From the NCBI GenBank assembly GCA_028015205.1, contig CM051514.1:23018150-23082149 (forward strand): DNA of 64,000 nucleotides, given 5' to 3'. A program made the translations under genes and the position numbers. The DNA comes from Mytilisepta virgata (lineage: Eukaryota; Mollusca; Bivalvia; Mytilida; Mytilidae). Below the pieces are notes generated by a model, which saw nothing but the letters and a program-made list of their open reading frames with translations, had not been told where the DNA came from and searched no databases. Below are positions 12,391 to 22,689 of the stretch, one piece after another; the stretch's first letter is position 1, and each line of letters starts with the position of its first letter.

Positions 12391-12880
12391 GTAATAGAAA
12401 ATATGTGGACAGAGGTTTTATTGTTGTTTTATATATTCAACAACAAATGTAAAAGCTCATAACTTACGACAAGATGAAGACGCTGTCGCGATCAGATCAA
12501 ACATTGGTCTATATTTAACATCTTTAAAGAAAACTCCAAATGCAAAATATTAGCTTCCGCATTTATTTGATCAATGGATCTTCCGGAGGACGATAATTAT
12601 AACTTCTTACTGATAAACGTAATAAACATCAATAAATACAATAAAATATTTAACTATGCCTAGGTTATATTTGTAACTTCAATTAACTTTTCTATCATCA
12701 ATGTTCAGTAGTCCTCGGACGTTTTATCTGTTCAGTAGATCTTTCAATATGCTAGAAAAAGATAACAAATCAAATTACACATTATTATCGACTTAATGTT
12801 TCAGGAAACTGTAGTTAGACGATTGAAAACTAAAAAGGACACGGATAAAGGCGGCAAGAAGAATGCTGTATCCGGTCAAT
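12391..12880. other. Non-coding, nothing recognised
   Basis: AT-rich interval between two dispersed repeats. I see no gene or structured repeat. Confidence 0.4.
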
Positions 12881-13165
12881 AGGTGCTGTGGTGGTCGTGC
12901 GGCTAAATACAATTTTTTGTATGTATTTCACGTAGGGTCCTAAGTTAAACCAAGTCCCCCACTGGAAGCCATGTTGAATGACGGATTGGCTCCAAAGTAA
13001 CAAAACTTGGTCAGAACCTTGTAAAGAACATTTGCGCCATGTTTCGTTTCAATCTGTTCAGTGGTTCTCTAGAAGAAGTTCAAAATGTGAAATGTTGACG
13101 GAGGACGGACGACGGACGCAAAGCGACGGCAATAGCTCACATGACCCTTTGAATCAGGTGAGCAA
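12880..13165. repeat. Dispersed repeat ending in GACGGACGACGGAC and a GCTCAC..GTGAGC hairpin
   Basis: GACGGAGGACGGACGACGG near 13096 is followed by AGCTCACATGACCCTTTGAATCAGGTGAGC (13132-13161), an imperfect hairpin. GACGGACGGACG tails also end the repeats at 23680 and 59005. A related left part (AAGTCCCCC..GCCATGTTGAATG) is echoed near 16930-16960 and ends in CAGGTGAGC near 17020. A 77-codon frame across it is incidental. Confidence 0.6.
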
Positions 13166-13585
13166 AAACAGAGACAAAATAAGAATAAACAAGACCAGAA
13201 TGAACGTTTAAGATCAAAAGTGATGTCAATAGCATGTTGTTCAACAATAAAAATCGGGTTTTTTTATTTAATTGAAATTTTCTGTCTTTAAGAAAATACA
13301 TTAAAAAAATGTTTTCTAATAACAAAATAACGCTGTTGTTTTGTGACGTTTTGCCGTTCATAAAAAAACTAGAAGAAAATATTTCCCAATTTGTTTCCGC
13401 TTTTTATAGCGTTTTAGATACGAAAGTGAAAGGTTACGTAGTTTGTGCCGATGATATATATATTATTTGTTATCCCTTTAAACGATACAATTTGTCAAAT
13501 TTATTATCTACATTCATTTTAACTTAGAAGTCGTTTAATTTAGTATTTTGATAAATTTTAAATGATCTTAAGAAATTTACAAAAT

Positions 13586-14373
13586 TCAAAAGTTACTTTT
13601 ATCTCCACCCGTGTGTCCTCCATATCCATTGTTTATTCCATATCCTCCATATCCATTTTTCATTCCATATCCTCCATATCCATTATTCATTCTATATCCT
13701 CCATATCCATTATTCATTTCATATCCTCCATATTTATTATTTATTCCATATCCTCCATATCCAGTATTTATGCCATAACCTCCATATCCTTTATTCATTC
13801 CATATCTTCCATATCCATTATTCATTCCAAATCCTCCATATCCATTATTTATTCTATAACCTTCATATCCATTATTCATTCCATATCCTCCATATCCTTT
13901 ATTCATTCTGTAACCTCCATATCCATTATTCATTCCATATCCTCCATATCCATTATTCATTCCATATCCTCCATATCCATTATTCATTCCATATCCTCCA
14001 TATCCATTATTCATTCCATATCCTCCATATCCATTATTCATTCCATATCCTCCGTATCCATTATTCATTCCATATCCTCCATATCCATTATTCATGCCAT
14101 AACTCCATTTCCATTATTTTTGCCATAGCCTCCATATCTATTATTTATGCCATAACCTCCATATCCATTATTTATTCCATATGATCCCATTATGACGGGG
14201 GCCCACATAATTCTGTGCCCTCTGTTGATTCCATAATCACCCTACCCTCCGTATCCTCTGTGGATTCCGTAATCACCATACCCTCCGTAGTTTCTGAATC
14301 TATCATCAGGTTCCCCCCGTGCTGTTGCAAAGGAAAGACAGAGAACCAGCAGTATTGTTATAGTCAGCTTCAT
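13586..14373 (-). pseudogene. Secreted Gly/Tyr/Asn-rich nonapeptide-repeat protein, broken in this allele
   Basis: The minus strand has an ATG at 14373 opening a textbook signal peptide (MKLTITILLVLCLSFATARG), then a charged linker and Gly/Tyr-rich sequence. An in-frame TAG at 14242-14244 stops it after 43 codons. Beyond it the same frame continues through more GYGINN-type units until about 14103. There a one-base loss within GGAGG shifts the repeat into another frame. From 14095 to 13586 that frame is open and encodes 18 nonapeptide units of consensus MNNGYGGYG, ending in GGDKSNF and a stop. Such Gly/Tyr-repeat secretory proteins occur among molluscan shell-matrix, byssal and antimicrobial proteins, so the role is not decided by sequence. 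Two lesions suggest a pseudogene or null allele. An assembly error in the repeat, or an intron removing the lesions, remains possible, though I see no clear splice sites. The near-identical central units indicate recent homogenisation. Confidence 0.75.
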
Positions 14374-14523
14374 GTTGAGTATAGAGTTTAACAATGTTAA
14401 ATGACTACAATAAAGGAATAAGAAAGAATCTTTACTATGTTTCATTAAATGAATGCTAGGATCTAGAAGGGAAGGAACTATGCAGTTAATATATGATAAA
14501 TGAACGCAGAAAATTTGTACCAA

Positions 14524-15115
14524 CTGCGATCACTAAAAGTCGAAATATTCATCGACACTTAGATAAAATAGGAAACAGTTCAGATAAGCAGACGTGAAAA
14601 ACTTACTACTGTTGTCGTTATTAAATGACAGCTAGCTAATAATACCGTGAAATAAGTGGATTTGAATAGAATTTAAAACACGTCCCCCCTAGACTAAGTT
14701 ATCAACTATGGAACTTCAAAAGTAATATCTTATACAAAAATACTGATGCAGTAGACCATATATTCCTAATCTTAGAGAAACGCAAATGTTTCAAGCAAAC
14801 AAAATTTAAAAAAACCACAATCTGCACCATGTAAGCATCTAAGACGGGAGCGCATACATTTTGTATCTTTCCTTGCTATATTTGAAGCGATCTTCTCCAC
14901 ACATTGAATATTTGAGAAACTTCCAAGAATTACGATGTTTGAAATTAAACTGTTATTACCGTAATGATTTGCATGATACGTCATTTTGTACGTGGTTGAT
15001 AAGTACTTCTTCCATAAAAGAAAGACATGAGAGGAAAACAGGAAATATACCAAAGATGAAATTTCGATGTTTACCAAAAAATCAATTGTTCTGGGCAATT
15101 GTTATTTCATATGGT
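14524..15115. other. Upstream side of the Gly/Tyr gene, no further gene
   Basis: This would contain the promoter of the minus-strand repeat-protein gene, but no TATA-like box can be assigned because the transcription start is unknown. Overlapping frames of about 90-110 codons on opposite strands (14772-15121) show no domain and look incidental. Confidence 0.4.
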
Positions 15116-15118
15116 GTC

Positions 15119-15300
15119 TAGTCATTTCGTACCATAACCATTTCGTACCATTGCAAAAACCATTTCGTGCCATCGTCGTTTTCGTACCAAAACCATTTCG
15201 TACCAACCATTTCGTACCATTGTCATTTTCTAATGAAAACAATTTCGTACCTACCATTTCGCATACTATGTAAGTCCCATGTACAACAACTGGTTCGTAC
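15119..15300. repeat. Degenerate short tandem repeat, consensus CATTTCGTACCA
   Basis: About nine imperfect copies of ACCATTTCGTACCA occur, often separated by a few A or GC-containing bases. Spacing is irregular and there is no conserved spacer, so it is a simple minisatellite. The frame across it is incidental. Confidence 0.8.
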
Positions 15301-16850
15301 CATATGTTAAAATCAGTTTTATGTAGATTTATATATCAATATTTAAATATATTAGTTACATGTTTGTGTTTGTTTTCTTGAAATGTGACAAAAGGAAAGA
15401 AATATATACGATTAAAAAGCTCACAAAAAGAAGAAATTAATAAAAATCGGTAAAAGATAATAAATAAATCCTTTATTAAAGGTGAAGGTATTAGAATTTG
15501 AGATTATGAAAACTGAATTCGAATTTATAACTCTAGCTTGGAAAACACAAACAAAATATACCACGAAGAACTAAAAAAAAAGCAAATTAAAGAATAATTA
15601 TCAAAATATGATTATTTCGTCTTAAAATCAAAATGCACGAAGACTGCAAAAAATAATTAAAATATGGTATACATTGTACACAACGATCCAAGTACTAGAG
15701 AAATATATAAATCTAAACCACATATTGGATTTAGAAAAAAAAAATGCAGAATATTTAACGACATAATTATTATACAGTAACATAGTAATACTACTGAATT
15801 AGATACAATTTGAACGATACAAAAACGGTCTATGGCTATGCAATCTAAGTATATCACACTTTCTTAACATCTGTTATCTACGGGATGTCGCTATCCTAAA
15901 AGAAGCACAATTGTGACAACCGTAAAACATCACGAAAGTGTGAAATTTCCGGAACAATAAAAGTTTCTCAATTAAATAAACGACGGGGTGATTGAAGTAT
16001 TGTACCGACCAGATTATCTTATAATGATAAATGGGAACTCTAAACATGCAATGTAAAATGAAAGTATGAATACATTGAATTATGAAAAAATGGACATACT
16101 TTTTTGTTATTTGTAATCCTGTAAATAAATGCCATAAATAAACTTTTAAAATAAAATATAAACCTTGAGCATAGTTGATGTGTCATAAATTGACGAAATA
16201 TACAGTCACATCTTGTGCTACTAAACTGGTATCAATTGGAATTTATCTCTATTATCAGCCCGTTTCTTCTTTTATCATTGACCAAGAAGACAAACGTACG
16301 TTCTTTTATACCTTTAACATTAAATACTGACTTCAAATAGTTTATCTAATAAAGAATGAAAAATTCGTTTTTTTTTACATTTATTTTCTAGTTGTTTTTT
16401 GTAGGCATAACCTCTATTTCAAACAATGAGAAGACACGAACATGTTCTATCATTTATATGGCAAAAAAACATGATCATATCATGTCTAAACGATACAAGC
16501 GAGTTCACGCACTTTATTTCGTTTCAACTTCGCGTATACACGATCGTTACATCCCACACGCTAGTTGTCAATCAAAATTGTGTGCAAATGGAATGAACGA
16601 GTTTATTTATACGGAACTAACGAAACACACACACGAAACTAACGAAACACGAAAAGATACGAAATATTTGTAAAGTTGAATAGGTCAGTAGCTGTACGAA
16701 TGTTATGTTACAAGTGGGTACAAATCCGACTATATTGCTGTAAAGTGCTTAATTTACATGCATTATTTTACCAGCCTCTTATCGATGTTTGCGACCGTTT
16801 GCCTGGCAACTCTATATAAGCATTTGGCAATGCCAGTATATGGACTATAG
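15301..16850. other. Non-coding, nothing recognised
   Basis: AT-rich sequence. A 93-codon plus-strand frame at 16392-16673 contains no motif, signal peptide or low-complexity pattern and lacks flanking splice or promoter evidence. Confidence 0.4.
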
Positions 16851-17030
16851 CTACCAAGCTTGATCCCAGTTGGCTTAGTGGTTTGACAAGAATACCTTAA
16901 ATTGAATTTCAAGTTGGGTTCTATGTGAAACTATATTCCCCTTAGGCGCCATTTTGGATGGCGGTCCGGATACTATTCTGGAAGAAAATAGTCTAAGGTC
17001 CAAAACAAGTGTCCAGGTGAGCTATAAAGG
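16850..17030. repeat. Dispersed repeat fragment ending CAGGTGAGC
   Basis: AAGTTGGGTTCTATGTG, GGCGCCATTTTGGATGGCGG and a terminal CCAGGTGAGC resemble the family at 12.9-13.16 kb. No coding content is supported. Confidence 0.4.
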
Positions 17031-17259
17031 CACTCTTGGTATATCTATAAAGCAATATACCTTTTATTTATTTATTTGTAGAGATTTTAAATGGCACAAT
17101 CTGCATTCAAACAATTCTGTTAGACTTGGTCTTAAAATTCCGATGATTTATTTGTAAAAGAAGACGGTTGACCAAGCATATGCCAAGAACTGCTTTGATA
17201 TCTAACTCATTCTTTATTTTGGGATAATTTAGGTCTTTTCATGCACTGGTATATATTCG

Positions 17260-18079
17260 TTAGATATATTCCCCAATATTATTCATGTATTTCATTATAG
17301 ACAGATGTTCGAAATCTCAAGAAACAAAGTTTGTTCTTGTTTGGTCGAAACAGTTAACGGAACATCTTAAGGGTCAAAAGTCACGAACGGTTAGTCTTTG
17401 AGACTTGGGACTTCCTCCAATGACCACCAGAGGTCATCAGGGGTCATGACCTTGAAATTGACCTTAAGGTGAAAAGTCTAGGTAAAATTTTACCCCTGAC
17501 CTTGTAACCGCTCTGTCTCGGAAACCGTAAAAGATAGCTTATTAAATGTATTTCGAAAAATGTTCATCTTGTCAAGACACAACTTTGTCATGTCGGTCAA
17601 AGCAGTATATTGACTCCTTATAGGAGTTATTGGTCCTTGAATATTAAACAGAACACGTAAATGTTCAAAATTCATAGACGGTTGGTTGTTGAGTTTTGGA
17701 TTTGCACCAATGTCCATCAGAGTACAAAAACTTCAAAATGACCCCAAGGTCAAAGGTCAAGGTCAAACTTGACCTCTGACCTTAAACCTTGTTACGACCC
17801 TGTCTCATAATCTTTAAAAGATAGCTGATAAAATGTATTGAGAAAAATGTTTAGAATGTCAAGATCTACATTTGTCTCATTGGGCTCGAATCCGTAAAAC
17901 GACAACATATAGGGGTTAGTGCGCTTGACACTATTATATTTCATTTGATATCTCGCAAACCATAATAGATAGGAAGAAAATGCCAATACAAAAAATGATC
18001 AATTTCAAAATATCTAAATTTTGGTACCAAGGTCAAAGGTCAAATATAGAGGTCATAGCAAAATACCTAGCAACCATAT
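17260..18079. repeat. GGTCA-rich repeat, left part, split by the gypsy-like insertion
   Basis: The units contain AAGGTCAAAGGTCAAGGTCA (for example 17745-17765 and 18029-18042), TGACCTTG and AAAAGATAGCTGATAAAATGTA. They are related to the family at 1.1-3.0 kb. The right part resumes at 20550 and ends near 20838. The retroelement at 18080-20545 therefore inserted into an existing repeat copy. Confidence 0.75.
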
Positions 18080-18186
18080 TGTTATAATATTGTATTATTA
18101 TATTTATTTGTCTTGGCCTAATTTGTTTTTTATGGCCTTATAACATGTACTTGCCTACAATTTAAAGGTGATTTCTGGCCGTAACA
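18080..18186 (+). repeat. 5' LTR with large internal deletion
   Basis: It has TG...CA ends. Its first about 70 bases match the start of the solo LTR at 33248-33851 (read on the minus strand), including CTTGGCCTAATTTGTT and GGCCTTATAACATGTA. Its last 36 bases match the common LTR 3' end, CTACAATTTAAAGGTGATTT through CCGTAACA. About 500 bp are missing between. Confidence 0.8.
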
Positions 18187-18191
18187 GAAAT

Positions 18192-18203
18192 TGGGGGCTC
18201 GTG
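18192..18203 (+). promoter_or_regulatory. Probable primer-binding site (tRNA-Pro-like)
   Basis: Five bases after the 5' LTR, TGGGGGCTCGTG begins. Its first eleven bases equal the start of the tRNA-Pro primer-binding site known from gammaretroviruses (TGGGGGCTCGT), i.e. complementary to a tRNA-Pro 3' end. The match degrades after that. Confidence 0.5.
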
Positions 18204-18275
18204 TGTGAGAACGTTAATATCTTATTAAAAATTTTTCAGTATTTTAATTAGAATTAGCCAACAAAATTCTACAAA

Positions 18276-19835
18276 ATGGCATTTGATGCTGGTAAATTTT
18301 TGAAAACTCCAGACCTGAAAGGGTTTGATAAACTAAAGAAAGAAGAATTAGTGTTGCTTGCTAAACATCTAAAAATAGATTTTAGAGCATCTATGAGAAA
18401 ACAAATTATAAAAAATTTGATAATAGACAAATTAGTTGACTCAGAAAATTTTGGTGAATAGGCTCTTGACCTCAAGGTCGAAAATGTTGATGCTTTCAAA
18501 TTGAAACAGCTTGAATTAGATCATGAACATGAATTAAAACAATTGGAAAAACAATTGGAAAACGAAGTTAAATTAAAACAATTGGAGAAAGAAGAAACAC
18601 AGGCAGAACTTGAAATAACGGAAAGGTTAGAGATCTAGAAAATAAAAATGGAAATGGTCAAAGTAGAAAGCAACACTAAATATGAGTCAAAATCAGAACA
18701 TTTTGATGCAGCAAAAAATGTACGTTTGGTTCCTAAATTTTGTGAAAAAACGGTTGATAATTTTTTTCCACAGTTTGAGAAAATTGCTCAAAATTTGAAA
18801 TAGCCAAAGCCTTATTGGACTACAATGGTGTAAAGTGTTTTTGTGAGCAAGGCTGCTGAAATTTTCTCAGCACTTTCTTCAGAAAAAAGTTCTGATTATG
18901 ACACTGTTAAACAGGAAATTTTGAAAACTTATGAGCTAGTAGTGCCAGAAGTATATAGACAGAAATGTAGGTCTTATAAAAAGTTTGAAACACAAACCTA
19001 TGTTGAATTTGTTAGGGAAAAAGAAGATCTATTTGATAAATTGCTTACGTCAAAGAAATTAGGTAACAATTTTGATAAATTAAGAAAATTGTTGTTATTA
19101 GAAGAGTTCAAGCAGTGTGTTAATTTAAACTTAAAAACACATTTAGATGACAAAACTGTTGAGACATTGCAAGATGCAGCTGTCGTTTCCGATAATTATA
19201 CCCTTTCACATAAAAGAAGTTTCAAAGGTCAGAATTTTAATACTTCAAGCGGAAATTACAAAAATCAAAGTGCTAAACGTACTGATAGTAAGCCTGTTGC
19301 ACAGAATAAGAGTCAGTCTAGTTATAATATGTTTGGTCCAAAATTTGATACTTTTGAGAAGAAGTCACTAACTTGTGCTTATTGTAAGAAAAATGGTCAC
19401 CTGATGGCTGATTGTTTTAGACTCCAGAAAAAGAATGAAAGAGATAATAAGCCCAAGTCCAGTGCTTGTACGAAACCCGTTGTTACCAATAAGTTGGAAT
19501 GTCCTGCGAGTCAGGCTTTTGAGTCCAGTTTTTGTGATTACATGGAGGATTATAAACCCTTTATGTCTGATGTGTTTGTTTCTATTGTTGATAATACTAC
19601 TCCTCAGCCTATTAAGATTTTACAGGACACTGGAGCTTCTCAGACTTTGTTGTTAGAAGGTGTGTTGCCTTTGTCCGAGGAGACGTCCGTTGATGGCCCC
19701 GTTTTGTTACAAGGTGTGGAGTTAGGTTGTACAGATGTTCACCTCCATCGTATTTATTTGAAGTCAGATTTAATTACTGGACCAATTGTTGTGGGTGTTC
19801 GTCCTACTCTCCCTATTGAGGGTGTTTATTGCTAG
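18276..19835 (+). pseudogene. gag and protease of the gypsy-like element, with four nonsense codons
   Basis: One frame runs from ATG 18276 to 19835 but carries four in-frame stops (TAG 18459, TAG 18636, TAG 18801, TAA 18831). The first part is an N-terminal helical region rich in Lys/Glu (LKQLEKQLEN-like heptads). The segment after 18843 is a capsid-like helical domain. Then comes a CCHC zinc knuckle, CAYCKKNGHLMADC, at 19374-19415 (C-x2-C-x4-H-x4-C), and a retropepsin active site, DTGA, at 19626-19637 followed by hydrophobic residues as in the family. After 19835 the coding sequence continues in another frame. The protein would bind and package element RNA and mature the polyprotein, but it is not translatable intact here. 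The third stop sits where related gag proteins appear to carry Trp. That comparison is from memory, not alignment. Confidence 0.8.
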
Positions 19836-20068
19836 GAAATGATTTAGCTAGGAACAAACTGTATCCAGCTTTTGTTGTTACTAGGGCGATGGCAAGAAAA
19901 CAACAATATGAGGATTTACAAGAAGGCCAGTATGAATATATGGACCTTTCTGACACTTTCCTTGCCGACATTGAAGGTCCAGGTAGCTCAGAAAAGGCCA
20001 TAATAAGACCACCTGGTACTAACAAGCATGTAATTATGCCATGGCCAGACGTGAATAGTCATTCATGA
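19829..20068 (+). pseudogene. Post-protease fragment of the gypsy-like polyprotein
   Basis: This frame overlaps the end of the protease frame and starts LLGNDLARNK. The G-N-D-L-A motif is typical of the segment that follows retropepsin in Ty3/gypsy polyproteins. The change of frame at about 19830 is a one-base indel relative to the expected continuous polyprotein. It ends at a stop at 20066-20068. About 135 bp later the sequence enters the truncated right LTR, so everything downstream (RT, RNase H, integrase) is deleted. Confidence 0.6.
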
Positions 20069-20203
20069 GACAAAAGAAAATTTATGGAAAAACAAAATAA
20101 CGACACTGAGGTTCTTCAGCTCCGCAAGAGGGCTCTCCCCAAGAAGAGGCAGACAAAGTGGCCGAATGTTACTACCATCAAGACGGCAAGAAATACGGAA
20201 GAA

Positions 20204-20545
20204 AGTTAGACTTTGAGAACAGAACGGATCAGATCAGACATTAACATTCTTGTATTCTCAGCTGTTGGATTGACACACTTTTATTTACGTTACACACATC
20301 ATACTAGTTTGTGACTGATTGGACATACATGTAATATTCTGTTAAGATTCCCGGAGCAGTGACGAGAAGAATTCCGGAAAAAGAAAAGACAAAGGATCGG
20401 ACATTTATATTTTAAACAGTTAAGTTGACATTTCATTTTGCATAATATTTTTTTGTAAACTTGTATATAATAAATCTTGTTAAATTTTATTATTGATTTG
20501 TGTCTTTTGTTGGCTACAATTTAAAGGTGATTTCTGGCCGTAACA
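20204..20545 (+). repeat. 3' LTR, truncated at its 5' side
   Basis: It matches the solo LTR at 33.2-33.9 kb (opposite strand) from AGTTAGACTTT through CTCAGCTGTTGG, CAGTGACGAGAAGAATTCCG and TTGTATATAATAAATCTTGT to CCGTAACA. An AATAAA signal lies at about 20469. The first about 260 bp of the LTR are missing. Confidence 0.8.
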
Positions 20546-20549
20546 ATAT

Positions 20550-20838
20550 ATATTTATGTTCAGGACACTATATTATAGGTGTTCCAGTCAAAATGGAAGG
20601 TCAAATGTCAATGTCATTGCAAACCGACGGAAAAGTACCTAGCAATCATATATAATTATGTTCAGACCAAGAATACAAGCAAAATAGAAGGTCAAAAGCC
20701 AAGGTCATGGCTAATATCCTGAGCAACCATGCAAACAACACTCAGAAACCATATATATGTAAATACAAACTTGAGATAAAAAGTCAATTTGACCTCAGAA
20801 AGACCTTGCAATTATTCTCTGAACAATTGTCTTTCTAG
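20550..20838. repeat. GGTCA-rich repeat, right part, with a Helitron-like end
   Basis: The GGTCAA units resume here. The segment ends AGACCTTGCAATTATTCTCTG, AACAATTG and then TCTTTCTAG followed by T. A short hairpin a few bases before a terminal CTAG next to a T is the pattern of a Helitron 3' end. The copy at 3.0 kb has the hairpin but no CTAG, so the assignment is tentative. Confidence 0.45.
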
Positions 20839-20913
20839 TTTTTTTTTTTTTTTTCTTTTTTTTTTTAAATCTATCCAATCGTCAACTTCTAATTTTTTAG
20901 CGGCAATATTCCA

Positions 20914-21141
20914 GAAGCGTATGGAGTATATATTTCACAACTCATACGTTATTCCAGAGCTTGTGACATATACATTGACTTCCTGGACAGAGCCCGGCTC
21001 CTGACAGAAAAGGTGTTCAGACAGGGGTACGTTGCTCCTAAGCTGAAGTCATCCTTATTAAAGTTTTATGGGCGTCATCATGACTTTGTTGACATGTATG
21101 AAAAAACCGTTTCCCAAATGAAAATGGACCTGTTCCATTGA
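20914..21141 (+). pseudogene. C-terminal fragment of a retroelement reverse transcriptase
   Basis: An open frame of 75 codons begins at about 20914 and ends TGA at 21139. It reads YGVYISQLIRYSRAC, then FLDRARLLTEKVF, then KLKSSLLKFYGRHHDFVDMY. I recognise this block as the conserved C-terminus of an RT-encoding element family very common in bivalve genomes; the name and clade are uncertain. The minus-strand fragment at 57.3-57.7 kb appears to be an internal part of the same family. There is no ATG, and the upstream part is replaced by T-rich sequence, so it is a truncated dead copy. An untranslated tail with repeat content follows to about 21410. Confidence 0.7.
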
Positions 21142-21410
21142 TATTATCCCTTCTTCATACCGGATTTGACATGGGCAGCATGGCGGATGTCCTGTAGAAA
21201 GCAGAGACTGCTTACTCTTCCGGAGCACCCGAGTCTACCCCGGTTTTTTGGTGGGGTCCATGTTGTTCATATTTTTTTTTAGTTTTTATTTGTAGTGCAT
21301 ATATTGTTTTGGTCTTGTCTTCGTTGTTCTCCGGAGTTTGTCAGTTGTAACGATTTTTCTCTCCTTCGAATATCCCCTTGGTATTTCTTGGCTTTACTTA
21401 ATGAACCAGT
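21142..21410 (+). repeat. 3' tail of the same retroelement (dispersed repeat)
   Basis: CTTACTCTTCCGGAGCACC, GGTGGGGTCCATGTTGTTCA, TTGTTCTCCGGAGTTTGTCA and TTGGTATTTCTTGGCTTTA occur in this order. The same tail is present at 4890-5043. Its CTTCCGGAGCACC part appears inverted near 62940-62990. It directly follows the RT C-terminus, so these scattered repeats are retroelement 3' ends. Confidence 0.65.
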
Positions 21411-22239
21411 TTGTAATTTCTCACTTCAAAATATGCAAACTTTATCAGATATGTGTGTGTGTGTGTTTGTTTGTGCTTTGGTTCTTTATCGTAATACATA
21501 TTCTGGTTTTTGGAAATCATGTCATATTTGCTATATGAATCAGTCTTTAGTATATACTTATTGACTGAGTATGAAAGGAATAGTAATTTTAACTATTGTC
21601 TATTATTACATAATAATTTATGAATTCACACGTAACTGGCAAGTTACGTAAACGCATTCGACCTTTGTTTTTTTTAAAGGTATTTCTTTTTTGTTTGCTC
21701 CTAAGTTACATAACAGTAGTCGATCTTGTTGATTTATTTGTTTGTTTTGGCGACTATGAATTTAAAAATACATTCTTACACAATGTAGATGTTTTTTTTA
21801 AACACGACAGTTGATTATACCTTGCTGTGACGTGATATTTAGCAAAGAATACCCTGCAAACGAAATATTTCAAATTGGCGAAAAACTGCACACTTTGTGC
21901 TAAAACATTCCAGTTGGTACAACACTATTTTAAACAATACAACATGTACAAAGGTTAAAAAATATTGAAATGTACGTGGAAGCAAGCTAAATTACCGTCA
22001 ACAGTATAACAGATGCATACAGCTTCCAAATTGCATTGTTTTGTACTTTAAGAGTTCGCTTCGAAAGTGGAGAGTTTATTTGTCTAATTGAACTGCCGTT
22101 TTATGTTTGAGTGATGTCCAACGTGTCTGCTATACGCTATACGCCAACAGGTGCGAATCAAAATGGCATACAGAAAATTGCGAACACAGACTAAAATGCC
22201 TTCTATTTGTCTTGCTAGCGCAACTTTATTGATTGATTG
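21411..22239. other. Non-coding, nothing recognised
   Basis: It contains a short GT run at about 21452-21466 and T-rich sequence. Overlapping frames of 60-90 codons lack any domain. It ends in a TTGATTGATTGATTGATT tract (about 22227-22245) that is the tail of the next repeat. Confidence 0.5.
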
Positions 22240-22620
22240 ATTGATTGCCTTCCAGTAGCACATATTTCATGCTTCTTCAGGATGAGAACCAGTTCAACAA
22301 TTTATCAAACATTTCAAATAGAAATGGGACGGGACACAAAGAGGACCCAATTTTCGCCGCCACTGTATAATGGTGGATGGTTGGGTAGGGTCGGCCAATT
22401 TTGCCTTCTGTAGCGGTCACTAGCCTACTTTATTTCGAAAACTACAGAAGTTGTCTTCATCGTGCCGGGAGCATGGCAATCTCCAAACACGTTATCAGCT
22501 ATGGTTCACGGTCAGGTGTTCCGTATTATGACACGACAACTCTCTATCGAGAGGGTCTCCGCTATCCGCAACATGGGGACGCGCAAGACAGCTCTGATGG
22601 TTGAGCTTCCGTGACCATCA
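22240..22620 (-). repeat. Dispersed repeat, reverse-complement copy of 12.1-12.4 kb
   Basis: Read on the minus strand, it has the same blocks in the same order as the copy at 12090-12390, including the CAATCAATCAAT tail. It extends further to about 22620 into a less AT-rich head. I see no conserved protein. Confidence 0.7.
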
Positions 22621-22689
22621 CAGTTGCTTAGGCGTAAATTTGTATGAGTCATGGACATTTACCATTTACTTATAAGTTTAAAAACTATC

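Larger units (their letters stand above)
18080..20545 (+). mobile_element. Defective Ty3/gypsy-like LTR retrotransposon with 4 bp target duplication
   Basis: The element starts TGTTATAATATTG at 18080 and ends GGCCGTAACA at 20545. It is bounded by ATAT on both sides (18076-18079 and 20546-20549), a target-site duplication. The left LTR (18080-18186) is only 107 bp, because an internal deletion joins ACATGTA to the last 36 bases. The right LTR homology begins inside the LTR at about 20204 and runs about 342 bp. Full LTR length can be judged from the 604 bp solo copy at 33248-33851. Between the LTRs are gag, a zinc knuckle and protease. Reverse transcriptase, RNase H and integrase are absent, so the element cannot move itself. 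It sits inside a GGTCA-type repeat. Confidence 0.85.

Noticed and set aside
13562..14128. 188-codon plus-strand frame rich in Ser and Ile
   Set aside because: It is the reverse shadow of the Gly/Tyr repeat on the minus strand. It has no signal peptide and no plausible function.
15119..15300. CATTTCGTACCA repeats considered as a CRISPR-like array
   Set aside because: Repeats are short and imperfect, spacers are a few bases and not unique, and the genome is eukaryotic.
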